Below are positions 1 through 5,573 of a stretch of DNA of 5,638 bases, piece by piece. Source of the DNA: JAUVIB01 sp964424545 (GTDB lineage Bacteria > Calditrichota > Calditrichia > Calditrichales > Calditrichaceae); contig CAYRJN010000228.1 in assembly GCA_964424545.1 (NCBI GenBank), positions 1 to 5,638 on the forward strand, written 5' to 3'. The notes below the pieces were generated by a model that saw only the letters and a program-made list of their open reading frames with translations, made no database searches and was not told the origin of the DNA. The translations under genes and the position numbers were made by a program. How positions within the stretch are numbered: the stretch's first letter is position 1; each line of letters opens with the position of its first letter.

Positions 1-26
1 AATTCTTGCGTTCCTATACCAAACAT
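1..26 (-). CDS. tatA: Start of twin-arginine translocase subunit TatA (partial, runs off left edge)
   Basis: Only eight full codons and two bases of a ninth are visible, reading M-F-G-I-G-T-Q-E from an ATG at 26-24. This peptide matches the very conserved N-terminus of TatA/TatE proteins (MFG[LIF]GxxEL), which precedes their single transmembrane helix. An AAAGGGG ribosome binding site lies 5 nt upstream of the ATG, and AT-rich promoter-like sequence lies before that. TatA oligomerises in the cytoplasmic membrane to form the translocation path for folded proteins bearing twin-arginine signals. The gene lies in the same direction as pssA but about 625 bp downstream of it, so it is probably transcribed independently. 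The call rests on eight residues plus a good ribosome binding site. A TatB or an unrelated protein is possible but less likely. Confidence 0.72.
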
Positions 27-31
27 TTTAA

Positions 32-38
32 CCCCTTT
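32..38 (-). promoter_or_regulatory. Ribosome binding site of the partial tatA
   Basis: AAAGGGG on the minus strand, with a 5-nt spacer (TTAAA) to the ATG at 26-24. It is the main non-coding support for a real gene start at the window edge, because the coding part visible is too short to judge by itself. Confidence 0.65.
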
Positions 39-50
39 ACTTTTCTATTT

Positions 51-90
51 ATTATATATTATTTATACGCTATTATAAATTGATAAAGCG
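51..90 (-). promoter_or_regulatory. Candidate promoter region for tatA
   Basis: Minus-strand sequence just upstream of the tatA ribosome binding site contains two consensus-like -10 hexamers: TATAAT at 56-51 and TATAAT at 77-72. A TATAAA also occurs at 67-62. The -10 at 51-56 can be paired with a weak -35 (TTTATA, 79-74) at 17 bp spacing. The region is so AT-rich that such hexamers arise easily, so which one is used, or whether any is, cannot be decided here. Confidence 0.3.
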
Positions 91-316
91 CCGTTTTGTT
101 TATTTTCCTGCTCTCTGCAAATGTAATAGTAAAAATGACTATATTCAAGAATATTAATTTGAAAGATGAACATAATAACGAAACTTTTACTGAAAAAATA
201 AAACATAAAAAAAGCAACCAAAATTTAAGTAAGTTTAATTCATAATATCGGAATTTCAAAAGATAATTTATTCCGGACATATTCAGTATTATTATTGTGA
301 TATCTCCGTACTTATC

Positions 317-346
317 ATTTCTATCCCGCATAAGCGGGATAGAAAT
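317..346. repeat. Perfect 13-bp inverted repeat (hairpin, 4-nt loop)
   Basis: Arm 317-329 (ATTTCTATCCCGC) is the exact reverse complement of arm 334-346 (GCGGGATAGAAAT), with loop ATAA at 330-333. Neither strand has a T-tract straight after the stem, so it is not a textbook intrinsic terminator. It is 306 bp beyond the pssA stop and could still protect or define a transcript end. Its GC-rich core stands out against the AT-rich surroundings. Its form recalls short palindromic intergenic repeats (REP/MITE-like) that occur many times in some genomes; copy number cannot be judged from one window. Confidence 0.85.
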
Positions 347-409
347 CTTAAAGGCAAAACAAAGATAGAATCTTCCGCTTTAAAGGAAAACTATAGCTTT
401 AAGATTTCT
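338..409. repeat. Layered direct and inverted copies of an AAGATTTCT-type motif
   Basis: AGAAATCTTAAAG at 341-353 is exactly inverted as CTTTAAGATTTCT at 397-409, giving a 13-bp inverted repeat with a 43-nt interior. GATAGAAATCTT (338-349) also has a near-direct copy, GATAGAATCTT (364-374), with one A missing. The interior holds the 8-bp palindrome CTTTAAAG (378-385). The left arm shares 341-346 with the right arm of the neighbouring hairpin, so the two stems could not form fully together. I read this as nested or decayed repeat copies; a regulatory role is only conceivable. Confidence 0.6.
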
Positions 410-482
410 TCATTTCATTCCGGACAGCCTGTATTTCGGTTGAAATTATAATTTCGTATTGTCGTTGAAACGATCGAAATGA
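410..482. repeat. Possible degenerate MITE-like element bounded by TCATTTC / GAAATGA
   Basis: TCATTTC at 410-416 is the inverse complement of GAAATGA at 476-482. The enclosed ~73 bp contains a perfect 14-bp palindrome, GAAATTATAATTTC (442-455), and a small CGTT/AACG hairpin (463-472). TCATTTC also starts the neighbouring hairpin block (315-321), and ATTCCGGACA (417-426) recurs directly at 270-279. The 7-bp ends are short enough to be coincidental in AT-rich DNA, so the element boundaries are tentative. No transposase is present. Confidence 0.35.
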
Positions 483-651
483 CGCATTTTGTTATTTCAT
501 GCGCACACTCCTAAACTATCGTAAAAAAGCGATAATTTTTCCACAAAAAACTTTTTAATTGTCCGATTATATGGAATAAGATAGATGCTTATATCTTCAT
601 TAATCACGTTGCGAAGCTATGTTCTTAAATTCTTTTTGGATAGACAACAAT

Positions 652-1362
652 TTATTTTTTCTCTTTATCCGATGCGGTAAAGGGGTATCTGACGATTCCG
701 CTCAGTACGTAACTGATAATGATCGGAAATAAAAAAAGCTGTGGTACGGCAATAAACAGGATAAAACAAAGCGTTATGTATCCCGAAATCAATTTTTTTT
801 TAAATGAGCCGCTAAAAGTAATGCGCGGAAATTTTTCATAGCGGATATTGCTGACCATCAAAATAGAGACGAGAAAAGTTAATAAAAGGAGCAAACGCGG
901 AAAAATTCTACCCGGGAAATAGGTATTTAACAGGATTATATATCCCGAAAGGCTAAGAGCGGAAGCAGGAATAGGCAGGCCGACAAAATGCTCTTTATCA
1001 AAACCGATTAATTTGGTGTTAAAGCGAGCCAATCGGATACTGCCGAAAAGCAGCGGAAAAAAACTAATGAATAATCCCACCATATTCCACTCTTTAAAAA
1101 AGAAGGCATAAATTAAAATGGAGGGAGCAAAACCGAAAGAGACCACATCGGCGAGAGAATCGTATTCCACGCCAAATTGACTGGAAGAATTGGTTAAACG
1201 GGCAACTTTGCCGTCCATTGTATCCAAAAACGCCGCTAATACAATCATCCATGCGGACCAAACAAGATTATGATTTACAAGCGCAAAAATTACGGCCATA
1301 TAACCGCAAAACATATTACCTACGGTAATAAAACTTGGGAAAATACTTTTAGATACTTTCAC
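652..1362 (-). CDS. pssA: CDP-diacylglycerol-serine O-phosphatidyltransferase (phosphatidylserine synthase)
   Basis: This integral membrane enzyme joins CDP-diacylglycerol and L-serine to give phosphatidylserine and CMP, the first committed step to phosphatidylethanolamine. The full CDP-alcohol phosphatidyltransferase signature D-x2-DG-x2-AR-x8-G-x3-D-x3-D is present: D47, D50, G51, A54, R55, G64, D68 and D72, with D72 the expected catalytic base and the other Asp residues binding metal. The rest is strongly hydrophobic, with segments near 10-29, 33-46, 73-90, 93-112, 131-147, 153-171 and 190-219, ending in a lysine-rich cytoplasmic tail. At 236 aa it matches the membrane-type (Bacillus-like) PssA rather than the E. 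coli phospholipase-D-like enzyme. The start is GTG, directly abutting the psd stop (TAAGTG), with GGAGAA about 9 nt upstream inside psd. Translation is therefore probably coupled to psd, whose product uses its phosphatidylserine. Confidence 0.95.
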   Translation of the reverse strand: MKVSKSIFPSFITVGNMFCGYMAVIFALVNHNLVWSAWMIVLAAFLDTMDGKVARLTNSSSQFGVEYDSLADVVSFGFAPSILIYAFFFKEWNMVGLFISFFPLLFGSIRLARFNTKLIGFDKEHFVGLPIPASALSLSGYIILLNTYFPGRIFPRLLLLLTFLVSILMVSNIRYEKFPRITFSGSFKKKLISGYITLCFILFIAVPQLFLFPIIISYVLSGIVRYPFTASDKEKK

Positions 1363-2007
1363 TTATTCAAATTCTCCGATTATTGATAATCCGCCTTTTA
1401 CTTTTTGTTTGAGCCGAACTTTTACTTTTACATTTTCGGGCATTAAGATATCCAATCTTGAGCCGAACTTAATCATACCGAAGAGGGCGCCTTGTTCTAC
1501 ATCCTGCCCTTCCTCTAAGCGATAAATAACCCGTCTGGCAATTAATCCCGCAATCTGCTTGAACAGAACTTTTTTTTCACCCGCTTCAATCCCTATAATA
1601 GCTTGTTCGTTGATATCCGAAGCCTCGTCGGCGAATGCGGCAAGGAATTTTCCTTTTTTATACTTTAAGTAGCTTACCTTACCTCCAATGGGAATGCGAT
1701 TTACATGAACATTAAAAACAGACATAAAAACGCTTACCAGCATAGCTTTTCCTTTAAGATATTCAGGCTCTTCAACCATGGCAATTTTTATAACGGTGCC
1801 GTCTGCCGGAGATAAAATATGATTATCGTTTTTATCCACCGTTCTATCCGGATTACGAAAAAAGAATAAGCTAAAGGCAAAAAGGAATAAAAATAAAAAA
1901 GCAGGAATTTGTACGATAAGTTTCGGAGAGCAAAAAGAGGCCACTAAAAAAAACACGCTTAGTATCGCAAAAGCGGCAATTATTTTATACCCGTCTTTGG
2001 CTATCAT
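1363..2007 (-). CDS. psd: Phosphatidylserine decarboxylase proenzyme, short form
   Basis: Pyruvoyl-dependent enzyme that decarboxylates phosphatidylserine to phosphatidylethanolamine at the cytoplasmic membrane. At 214 aa it belongs to the short (PSD-A) group, not the ~300-aa proteobacterial type. Two hydrophobic N-terminal segments (about 8-26 and 30-50) are followed by the FRNPDR motif (50-55). The Asp/His needed for self-processing are visible in SPADGT (D68) and FNVHVNR (H101). The processing site is F-G-S-R at 181-184: cleavage between G182 and S183 would turn S183 into the pyruvoyl group and leave a 32-residue alpha chain. ATG start with an excellent AGGAG (2018-2014) six to seven nt upstream. 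It begins one base after the purC stop and ends exactly where pssA begins, so purC-psd-pssA is a tight co-transcribed set. Confidence 0.96.
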   Translation of the reverse strand: MIAKDGYKIIAAFAILSVFFLVASFCSPKLIVQIPAFLFLFLFAFSLFFFRNPDRTVDKNDNHILSPADGTVIKIAMVEEPEYLKGKAMLVSVFMSVFNVHVNRIPIGGKVSYLKYKKGKFLAAFADEASDINEQAIIGIEAGEKKVLFKQIAGLIARRVIYRLEEGQDVEQGALFGMIKFGSRLDILMPENVKVKVRLKQKVKGGLSIIGEFE

Positions 2008-2008
2008 T

Positions 2009-2713
2009 TTATGCTCCTGTTATTAAACGGGCCAATTCTTCATAGGAATTTCTTGCGTTATTTTTGTCATATTTAAAATAAGATTTATCAACTTTACCGT
2101 CTTCTATTTTCCAAATCCGGCTGATATCCGGCGTAAATTCATCTCCGAGATACAACTGATTTCTATGGCGCCCGAACTCTAATTTAAAATTTATTAATTT
2201 TAATCCGCGGCGCTCAAAGAAGGCTTTTAACACGGCGTTTATTTTTGTCGCCAATCTCAATATATGTTTCATTTCGTCGGGACTGGCATATTCGAAAGCG
2301 TAAGCATGCGATTCCGCAATTAACGCACCCGCCATTTCGCCCTCTTTAAGATAATACTCAATTACAGGATATTTAAGCGGCTCGCCTGGTTTTAATTTAA
2401 AATTCTTACTCAATCGTCCAACCGCATAGTTGTAAATATAGATATCCAAAGGTATCATATCCAATTTTTTTGCTATCAGCTCCCTTCCGCCGTCCATTTC
2501 GATCAGGTGAGTTGGAATATTATATCCGGATAAATAGTCAAAAACCGTACCGCTAATAAGACTCTTATAATTTCCTTTTTCCACAAATTTTGCTTTCGTT
2601 TCACCGTCAAAACGTCCTTCGCTATCTTTAAATTCTAAAATAACGCGGTCGCTTCCGTTGTCTTGATAAACATTTTTCGATTTCCCCTTGCGAATAAGAA
2701 TCTTTTCTTCCAA
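2009..2713 (-). CDS. purC: PurC-family (SAICAR synthetase-like) ATP-dependent ligase with altered substrate site
   Basis: SAICAR synthetase condenses CAIR with L-aspartate using ATP in purine synthesis. Length (234 aa) and fold-wide motifs fit: ATP-site RKGKSKNVY (K11, K13), AKKLDMIPLD (82-90), NFKLEFG (E179) and GDEFTPDISRIW (D191, D196, R199). From my memory of E. coli PurC the numbering is collinear to about residue 200. Conserved substrate-site residues differ, however: R94 is Tyr, S100 is Arg, the D129-P130 pair is Gly-Ala, D175 is Asn, and the usual Asn pair after 'KG' near residue 50 is Lys-Ser. The retained nucleotide site with a changed CAIR/Asp site could mean a new substrate or compensated drift; R100 might replace R94 in phosphate binding. 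Start is TTG, backed by GGAGG 7 nt upstream. It sits one base before psd, with no other purine gene in view. Family membership is sure; the SAICAR reaction is not. Confidence 0.82.
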   Translation of the reverse strand: MEEKILIRKGKSKNVYQDNGSDRVILEFKDSEGRFDGETKAKFVEKGNYKSLISGTVFDYLSGYNIPTHLIEMDGGRELIAKKLDMIPLDIYIYNYAVGRLSKNFKLKPGEPLKYPVIEYYLKEGEMAGALIAESHAYAFEYASPDEMKHILRLATKINAVLKAFFERRGLKLINFKLEFGRHRNQLYLGDEFTPDISRIWKIEDGKVDKSYFKYDKNNARNSYEELARLITGA

Positions 2714-2720
2714 ACCTAAT

Positions 2721-2725
2721 CCTCC
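2721..2725 (-). promoter_or_regulatory. Shine-Dalgarno GGAGG that fixes the purC TTG start
   Basis: GGAGG lies 7 nt before the TTG at 2713-2711. No ATG is available near the N-terminus, and the family's beta-strand and GKxK motif follow at the expected distance. The ribosome binding site therefore decides the non-ATG start. Confidence 0.8.
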
Positions 2726-2860
2726 GTCTAATATTTAAAGCGTTTTTGACCTATAAACTTCGGCGAGAACTTACATTTTTATGCTGAATTAATGACCTCT
2801 TCCTAAAAGCGGATAACTATCCTATTTTTATCCTTTTCCGCGATTATTTTGCTGTTTATA

Positions 2861-4090
2861 TTAAGGACCCTTTCGTTTTTGCAATACGATACGAAGCGGA
2901 ATTTCTTTTCCCTCACGCCAAACCGTCAGGTTCAATATTTCCCCTACTTTGGGATCAACCGAAAAAATAGCATTTTCAACATCGCTGAAACTGGTAACCG
3001 GCTTATCGTATATTTTTATAATAATATCGCCCAGTTTTACACCCGCTTTCTGAGCCGGACTTCCTCGCTCGATTCTGGCGACATAAATACCTTTGGCTTT
3101 CGGATAACCCAGTTCCTTGGCTAGATAAGGATTTAGGTTGGAATAATACATTCCCGTCCAATAATTACGGTCCACCTGATGTTTCATTTTTAAATCATCA
3201 AGGATTTTCTGAACGCGATGAATCGGAATGGCAAAACCGATACCCACCGAACCGCCGGACTCGCCGCTGTTAGAATAGATAAAGGTATTGATTCCGATAA
3301 CTTTTCCGTCCGCGTTGCATAACGGTCCGCCGCTGTTGCCGCTGTTGATGGAAGCGTCGGTTTGAAGCATATCCTGATAAACGCGATTGGAAACCATCCG
3401 CCCGAAATCACGATGTACGGCGCTGATTACGCCGACCGTAACCGTCGGCTGTCGCTTATAAAAAAGACCGAACGGATTGCCGAGTGCGATAGCCCATTCG
3501 CCGATTATAACATTTTTCGAATTTCCGAATTTTATATAGGGCAATTTTTTGGCTTTTATTTTTAACAATGCGATATCCGAGACGGCGTCAACACCGATAA
3601 TCTCCGCTTTAAATTCACTGCCGTTGCTAAAAGCAACCACTACTTCGACTGCGTTTTCCACTACATGTTCGTTGGTCAAAATATAACCGTCAGCCGAAAT
3701 TACAAAACCCGAACCAAGCGATTTTACTTTTTCAAGATATTTACGATCGGAAAAGAGCTCCGGAAAGAGGCTACGGAAAGCAGGATCAACATAATAGGGA
3801 TTGCGTTGAATGTATTCGCGCACGGCCGTAACATTAACCGAGACCACTGCGGGACTAACCAGTTTAACCGCTCGCGTAATGGCATTTTCCCTATTGCTCT
3901 CAATCGTTTCTTCTCGTTGATCCGCTTGTGCAGGGGCCTCGTTCTTCTCTGTGTCGGCAGACGTTTGAACTGAATCTATCGTCTTTAATTCGGTTTTCAT
4001 GGCGGGCCCGGACGAGTCCGAAGAATAACTGCCAATGAAAAACCCGAGTATCAGAAATAATATTGCATTCATAATATATTTTAGTTTCAA
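2861..4090 (-). CDS. Membrane-anchored HtrA/Deg-type serine protease with one PDZ domain
   Basis: Envelope quality-control protease of the trypsin-like HtrA family (MEROPS S1C). An N-terminal hydrophobic helix (about 7-22, preceded by KLK) acts as anchor or uncleaved signal. A polar Asp/Glu/Lys-rich linker (about 25-68) comes next, then the protease domain (about 70-300) and a single PDZ domain (about 310-405). The catalytic triad is intact: H142 in TNEHVV, D172 in VSDIALL and S253 in GNSGGP. The Phe/Tyr/Pro-rich segment at 92-120 resembles the LA-loop region of HtrA proteins. One PDZ plus a membrane anchor is DegS-like in layout, whereas DegP has two PDZs; a DegS-type sigma-factor role is not implied. 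The start is TTG: an in-frame stop lies three codons upstream, and the next ATG (codon 7) would remove the positive residues before the helix. It begins 16 bp after the transaldolase stop, so is probably co-transcribed with it. Confidence 0.95.
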   Translation of the reverse strand: MKLKYIMNAILFLILGFFIGSYSSDSSGPAMKTELKTIDSVQTSADTEKNEAPAQADQREETIESNRENAITRAVKLVSPAVVSVNVTAVREYIQRNPYYVDPAFRSLFPELFSDRKYLEKVKSLGSGFVISADGYILTNEHVVENAVEVVVAFSNGSEFKAEIIGVDAVSDIALLKIKAKKLPYIKFGNSKNVIIGEWAIALGNPFGLFYKRQPTVTVGVISAVHRDFGRMVSNRVYQDMLQTDASINSGNSGGPLCNADGKVIGINTFIYSNSGESGGSVGIGFAIPIHRVQKILDDLKMKHQVDRNYWTGMYYSNLNPYLAKELGYPKAKGIYVARIERGSPAQKAGVKLGDIIIKIYDKPVTSFSDVENAIFSVDPKVGEILNLTVWREGKEIPLRIVLQKRKGP

Positions 4091-4106
4091 TGTCCTTTAC
4101 CTATCT

Positions 4107-4754
4107 CTATCTATTCTTTACTTTTTCCCAGTCTGCCAAAAAGCTTTCTATACCCCGATCGGTTAAGGGATGTTTTAGCAGCTGTTCGATTACTTTAAAT
4201 GGTATGGTGGCAATATCTGCGCCCATCAAAGCCGCATCCGTTACATGTAGCGGATTGCGAATACTGGCCACAATAATTTCCGTTTCGATGCCGTAATTAT
4301 CAAATATCTGAGCTATATCGGAAATAATCTGCATTCCAGAAGATGAAATATCATCCAATCTCCCTACAAACGGACTAACAAAGGACGCGCCGGCGCGCGC
4401 CGCAAGCAAAGCCTGAATCGGGGTAAAAACAAGCGTAACATTGGTTCTTATCCCTTCTGCGGCCAACGCTTTAACCGCCTTTAAGCCGTCTTTTGTCATA
4501 GGAATTTTTACAACAATATTTTTATGAAGCTTTGACAGTTCCTTACCCTCTTTTAGCATCCCTTCCCAATCAAGAGAAACAACTTCCGCCGAAACAGGTC
4601 CGTCTACAACCTCGCATATCGCCTTAAAAATATCTTCCGGTTTACCTTCAACTCTGGATAGCAGAGTCGGATTGGTGGTCACCCCATCCAGAACGCCGAT
4701 ACTTGCCGCCTCTTTTATTTCATCAATATTTGCCGTGTCAATAAAAAACTTCAT
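4107..4754 (-). CDS. tal: Small (class 3B, FSA/TAL-type) transaldolase
   Basis: Cytoplasmic TIM-barrel class I aldolase, 215 aa, the standard length for the short transaldolase/fructose-6-phosphate aldolase family. MKFFIDTAN, the GVTTNPTL strand and VSPFVGRLDD are family hallmarks. The Schiff-base lysine is K83 in VVKIPMT. Two positions separate true transaldolases from E. coli-type FSA: the residue matching FSA Q59 is Glu here (E57 in SAEVVS), and the residue matching FSA Y131 is Phe (F129 in SPFVG). Both favour transaldolase, i.e. dihydroxyacetone transfer between sugar phosphates in the non-oxidative pentose phosphate pathway. ATG start with AAGGAG (4769-4764) 9 nt upstream. It lies 32 bp after truA and 16 bp before htrA, in the same direction. 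Annotation pipelines often name such genes fsa. Confidence 0.95.
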   Translation of the reverse strand: MKFFIDTANIDEIKEAASIGVLDGVTTNPTLLSRVEGKPEDIFKAICEVVDGPVSAEVVSLDWEGMLKEGKELSKLHKNIVVKIPMTKDGLKAVKALAAEGIRTNVTLVFTPIQALLAARAGASFVSPFVGRLDDISSSGMQIISDIAQIFDNYGIETEIIVASIRNPLHVTDAALMGADIATIPFKVIEQLLKHPLTDRGIESFLADWEKVKNR

Positions 4755-4786
4755 TATTTATTTCTCCTTAATAATATTTTTCCGTG

Positions 4787-5512
4787 TTAATAGTCAACTT
4801 CTTCCAAGATAAGCCCCTTGGCAGGAGCCGTTGTTCGCAACAACGTTCGATCTTTTGCTTTAATTATACCGCTAAATTCGTTTAACGTAAAATGTCCCCG
4901 CCCAACGTCAATCATTGCTCCCGTAAGGGCGCGCACCATCCCGTGTAAAAAGCGGTTGGCTTTAACCTCATAAATCAATAATTCATCCTTATAAAACCAG
5001 CGACTCCGAAAAATATGGCAACGATAATGGTTTACTTCGCTTTTGATCTTACAAAAGGCCTGAAAATCGCTTGTTTCCGCAATAATAGCGGCGGCGCGTT
5101 TCATTGATTGCAAATTAAGCCTATAATTTATATACCACGCCTGATGTCGATTTATGGCCAAAGGCTGCAATGAAATATAATAACGATAACGACGGGAAAC
5201 AGCGCTGAATCGTGCATGAAAATCGATGTCACAGTTTTCCGCTTTTTTTATTACAATTTGCTTAGGAAGTATTCCGTTAAGAGACCTTTGTAATTTGTAT
5301 AAATCGCACTCGGGAATATCGAGGTGCGCAACCTGGCCGCGCGCATGCACGCCGGCGTCGGTTCTGCCCGCTCCCGTAATTTTAATATTTTTTTTGAATA
5401 TTATATGCAACGCATTTTCTATTTCAGCTTGAATAGTAGGTTGTCCCGTTTGATACTGCCACCCGGCAAATCCGCCGCCGTCATACTCAATTATTAGCTT
5501 TATCCGCTGCAT
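4787..5512 (-). CDS. truA: tRNA pseudouridine(38-40) synthase TruA
   Basis: Isomerises uridines 38-40 in the anticodon stem-loop of many tRNAs to pseudouridine. The catalytic aspartate is D52 in GAGRTDAGVHA. The N-terminal IEYDGGGFAGWQ motif, the FHARFSAVSRRYRYYI motif (about 98-113) and the RFLHGMVRALTG helix region (about 187-198) are all TruA hallmarks, and 241 aa is a normal length. The ATG at 5512-5510 is the only usual start codon between an upstream in-frame stop and the first motif. Unlike its neighbours it has no recognisable Shine-Dalgarno; the short leader is almost pure A/T, which may keep the start unstructured. It is the first gene after a good promoter and probably heads the truA-tal-htrA transcript. 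Confidence 0.97.
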   Translation of the reverse strand: MQRIKLIIEYDGGGFAGWQYQTGQPTIQAEIENALHIIFKKNIKITGAGRTDAGVHARGQVAHLDIPECDLYKLQRSLNGILPKQIVIKKAENCDIDFHARFSAVSRRYRYYISLQPLAINRHQAWYINYRLNLQSMKRAAAIIAETSDFQAFCKIKSEVNHYRCHIFRSRWFYKDELLIYEVKANRFLHGMVRALTGAMIDVGRGHFTLNEFSGIIKAKDRTLLRTTAPAKGLILEEVDY

Positions 5513-5544
5513 AAATATATTATTATCTATAATATTCGCTTGTA

Positions 5545-5573
5545 AATATACGCTATTTCATTTTTATTTTCAA
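5545..5573 (-). promoter_or_regulatory. Sigma70-type promoter upstream of truA
   Basis: On the minus strand, -35 TTGAAA (5573-5568) and -10 TATATT (5550-5545) are separated by exactly 17 bp. Transcription would start near 5538, giving an approximately 26-nt A/T-rich leader before the truA ATG. The match in both hexamers and ideal spacing is better than expected by chance, though AT-rich DNA raises the false-positive rate. Confidence 0.6.

Larger units (their letters stand above)
27..651. other. Long AT-rich intergenic region with repeat remnants, no supported gene
   Basis: This ~625-bp stretch between the end of pssA and the start of tatA has no open frame with a ribosome binding site, a recognisable motif or plausible composition. 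It holds the tatA promoter/leader (left end) and a very AT-rich low-complexity stretch (~60-270). A block of nested direct and inverted repeats with a perfect hairpin lies at ~315-482. The ~490-650 segment has only weak short hairpins, for example TATCG 517-521 with CGATA 530-534, and AAGATA 578-583 with TATCTT 592-597. I find no canonical rho-independent terminator immediately after pssA on the minus strand. Confidence 0.8.

Noticed and set aside
135..245. 36-codon plus-strand open frame (starts M-T-I-F-K-N) in the same spacer
   Set aside because: No Shine-Dalgarno, Lys/Asn-rich composition expected from AT-rich DNA, and no recognisable motif. It is too short to support without conservation.
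59..331. 90-codon open frame on the minus strand between pssA and tatA
   Set aside because: Its ATG lies inside the perfect hairpin, there is no ribosome binding site, and the product is a Phe/Ile/Leu/Lys-rich low-complexity chain typical of translated AT-rich spacer. It also runs into the tatA promoter area.
317..346. Intrinsic terminator for pssA
   Set aside because: The stem is strong, but no T-tract follows on either strand and it lies 306 bp past the pssA stop. It is recorded as a repeat/hairpin instead.
517..534. TATCG/CGATA hairpin with A-rich loop downstream of pssA
   Set aside because: Only five base pairs, no T-tract on the minus strand after the stem, and easily produced by chance in this AT-rich region.
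2811..2822. GGATAACTATCC palindrome in the htrA-purC gap as terminator
   Set aside because: The stem is at most 5 bp with a 2-nt loop, and only four T follow on the minus strand. It is too weak to claim an end of transcription between htrA and purC, and I found no convincing promoter in the 147-bp gap either.
2849..3973. Plus-strand and alternative-frame open frames across htrA (2849-3124, 3190-3411, 3362-3565, 3665-3973)
   Set aside because: All overlap the HtrA gene, which has an intact catalytic triad and domain order. They lack motifs and are antisense or out-of-frame shadows.
4090..5432. Plus-strand open frames opposite the transaldolase and truA (4090-4296, 5226-5432)
   Set aside because: These are antisense shadows of well-recognised genes, with no ribosome binding site or family motif.
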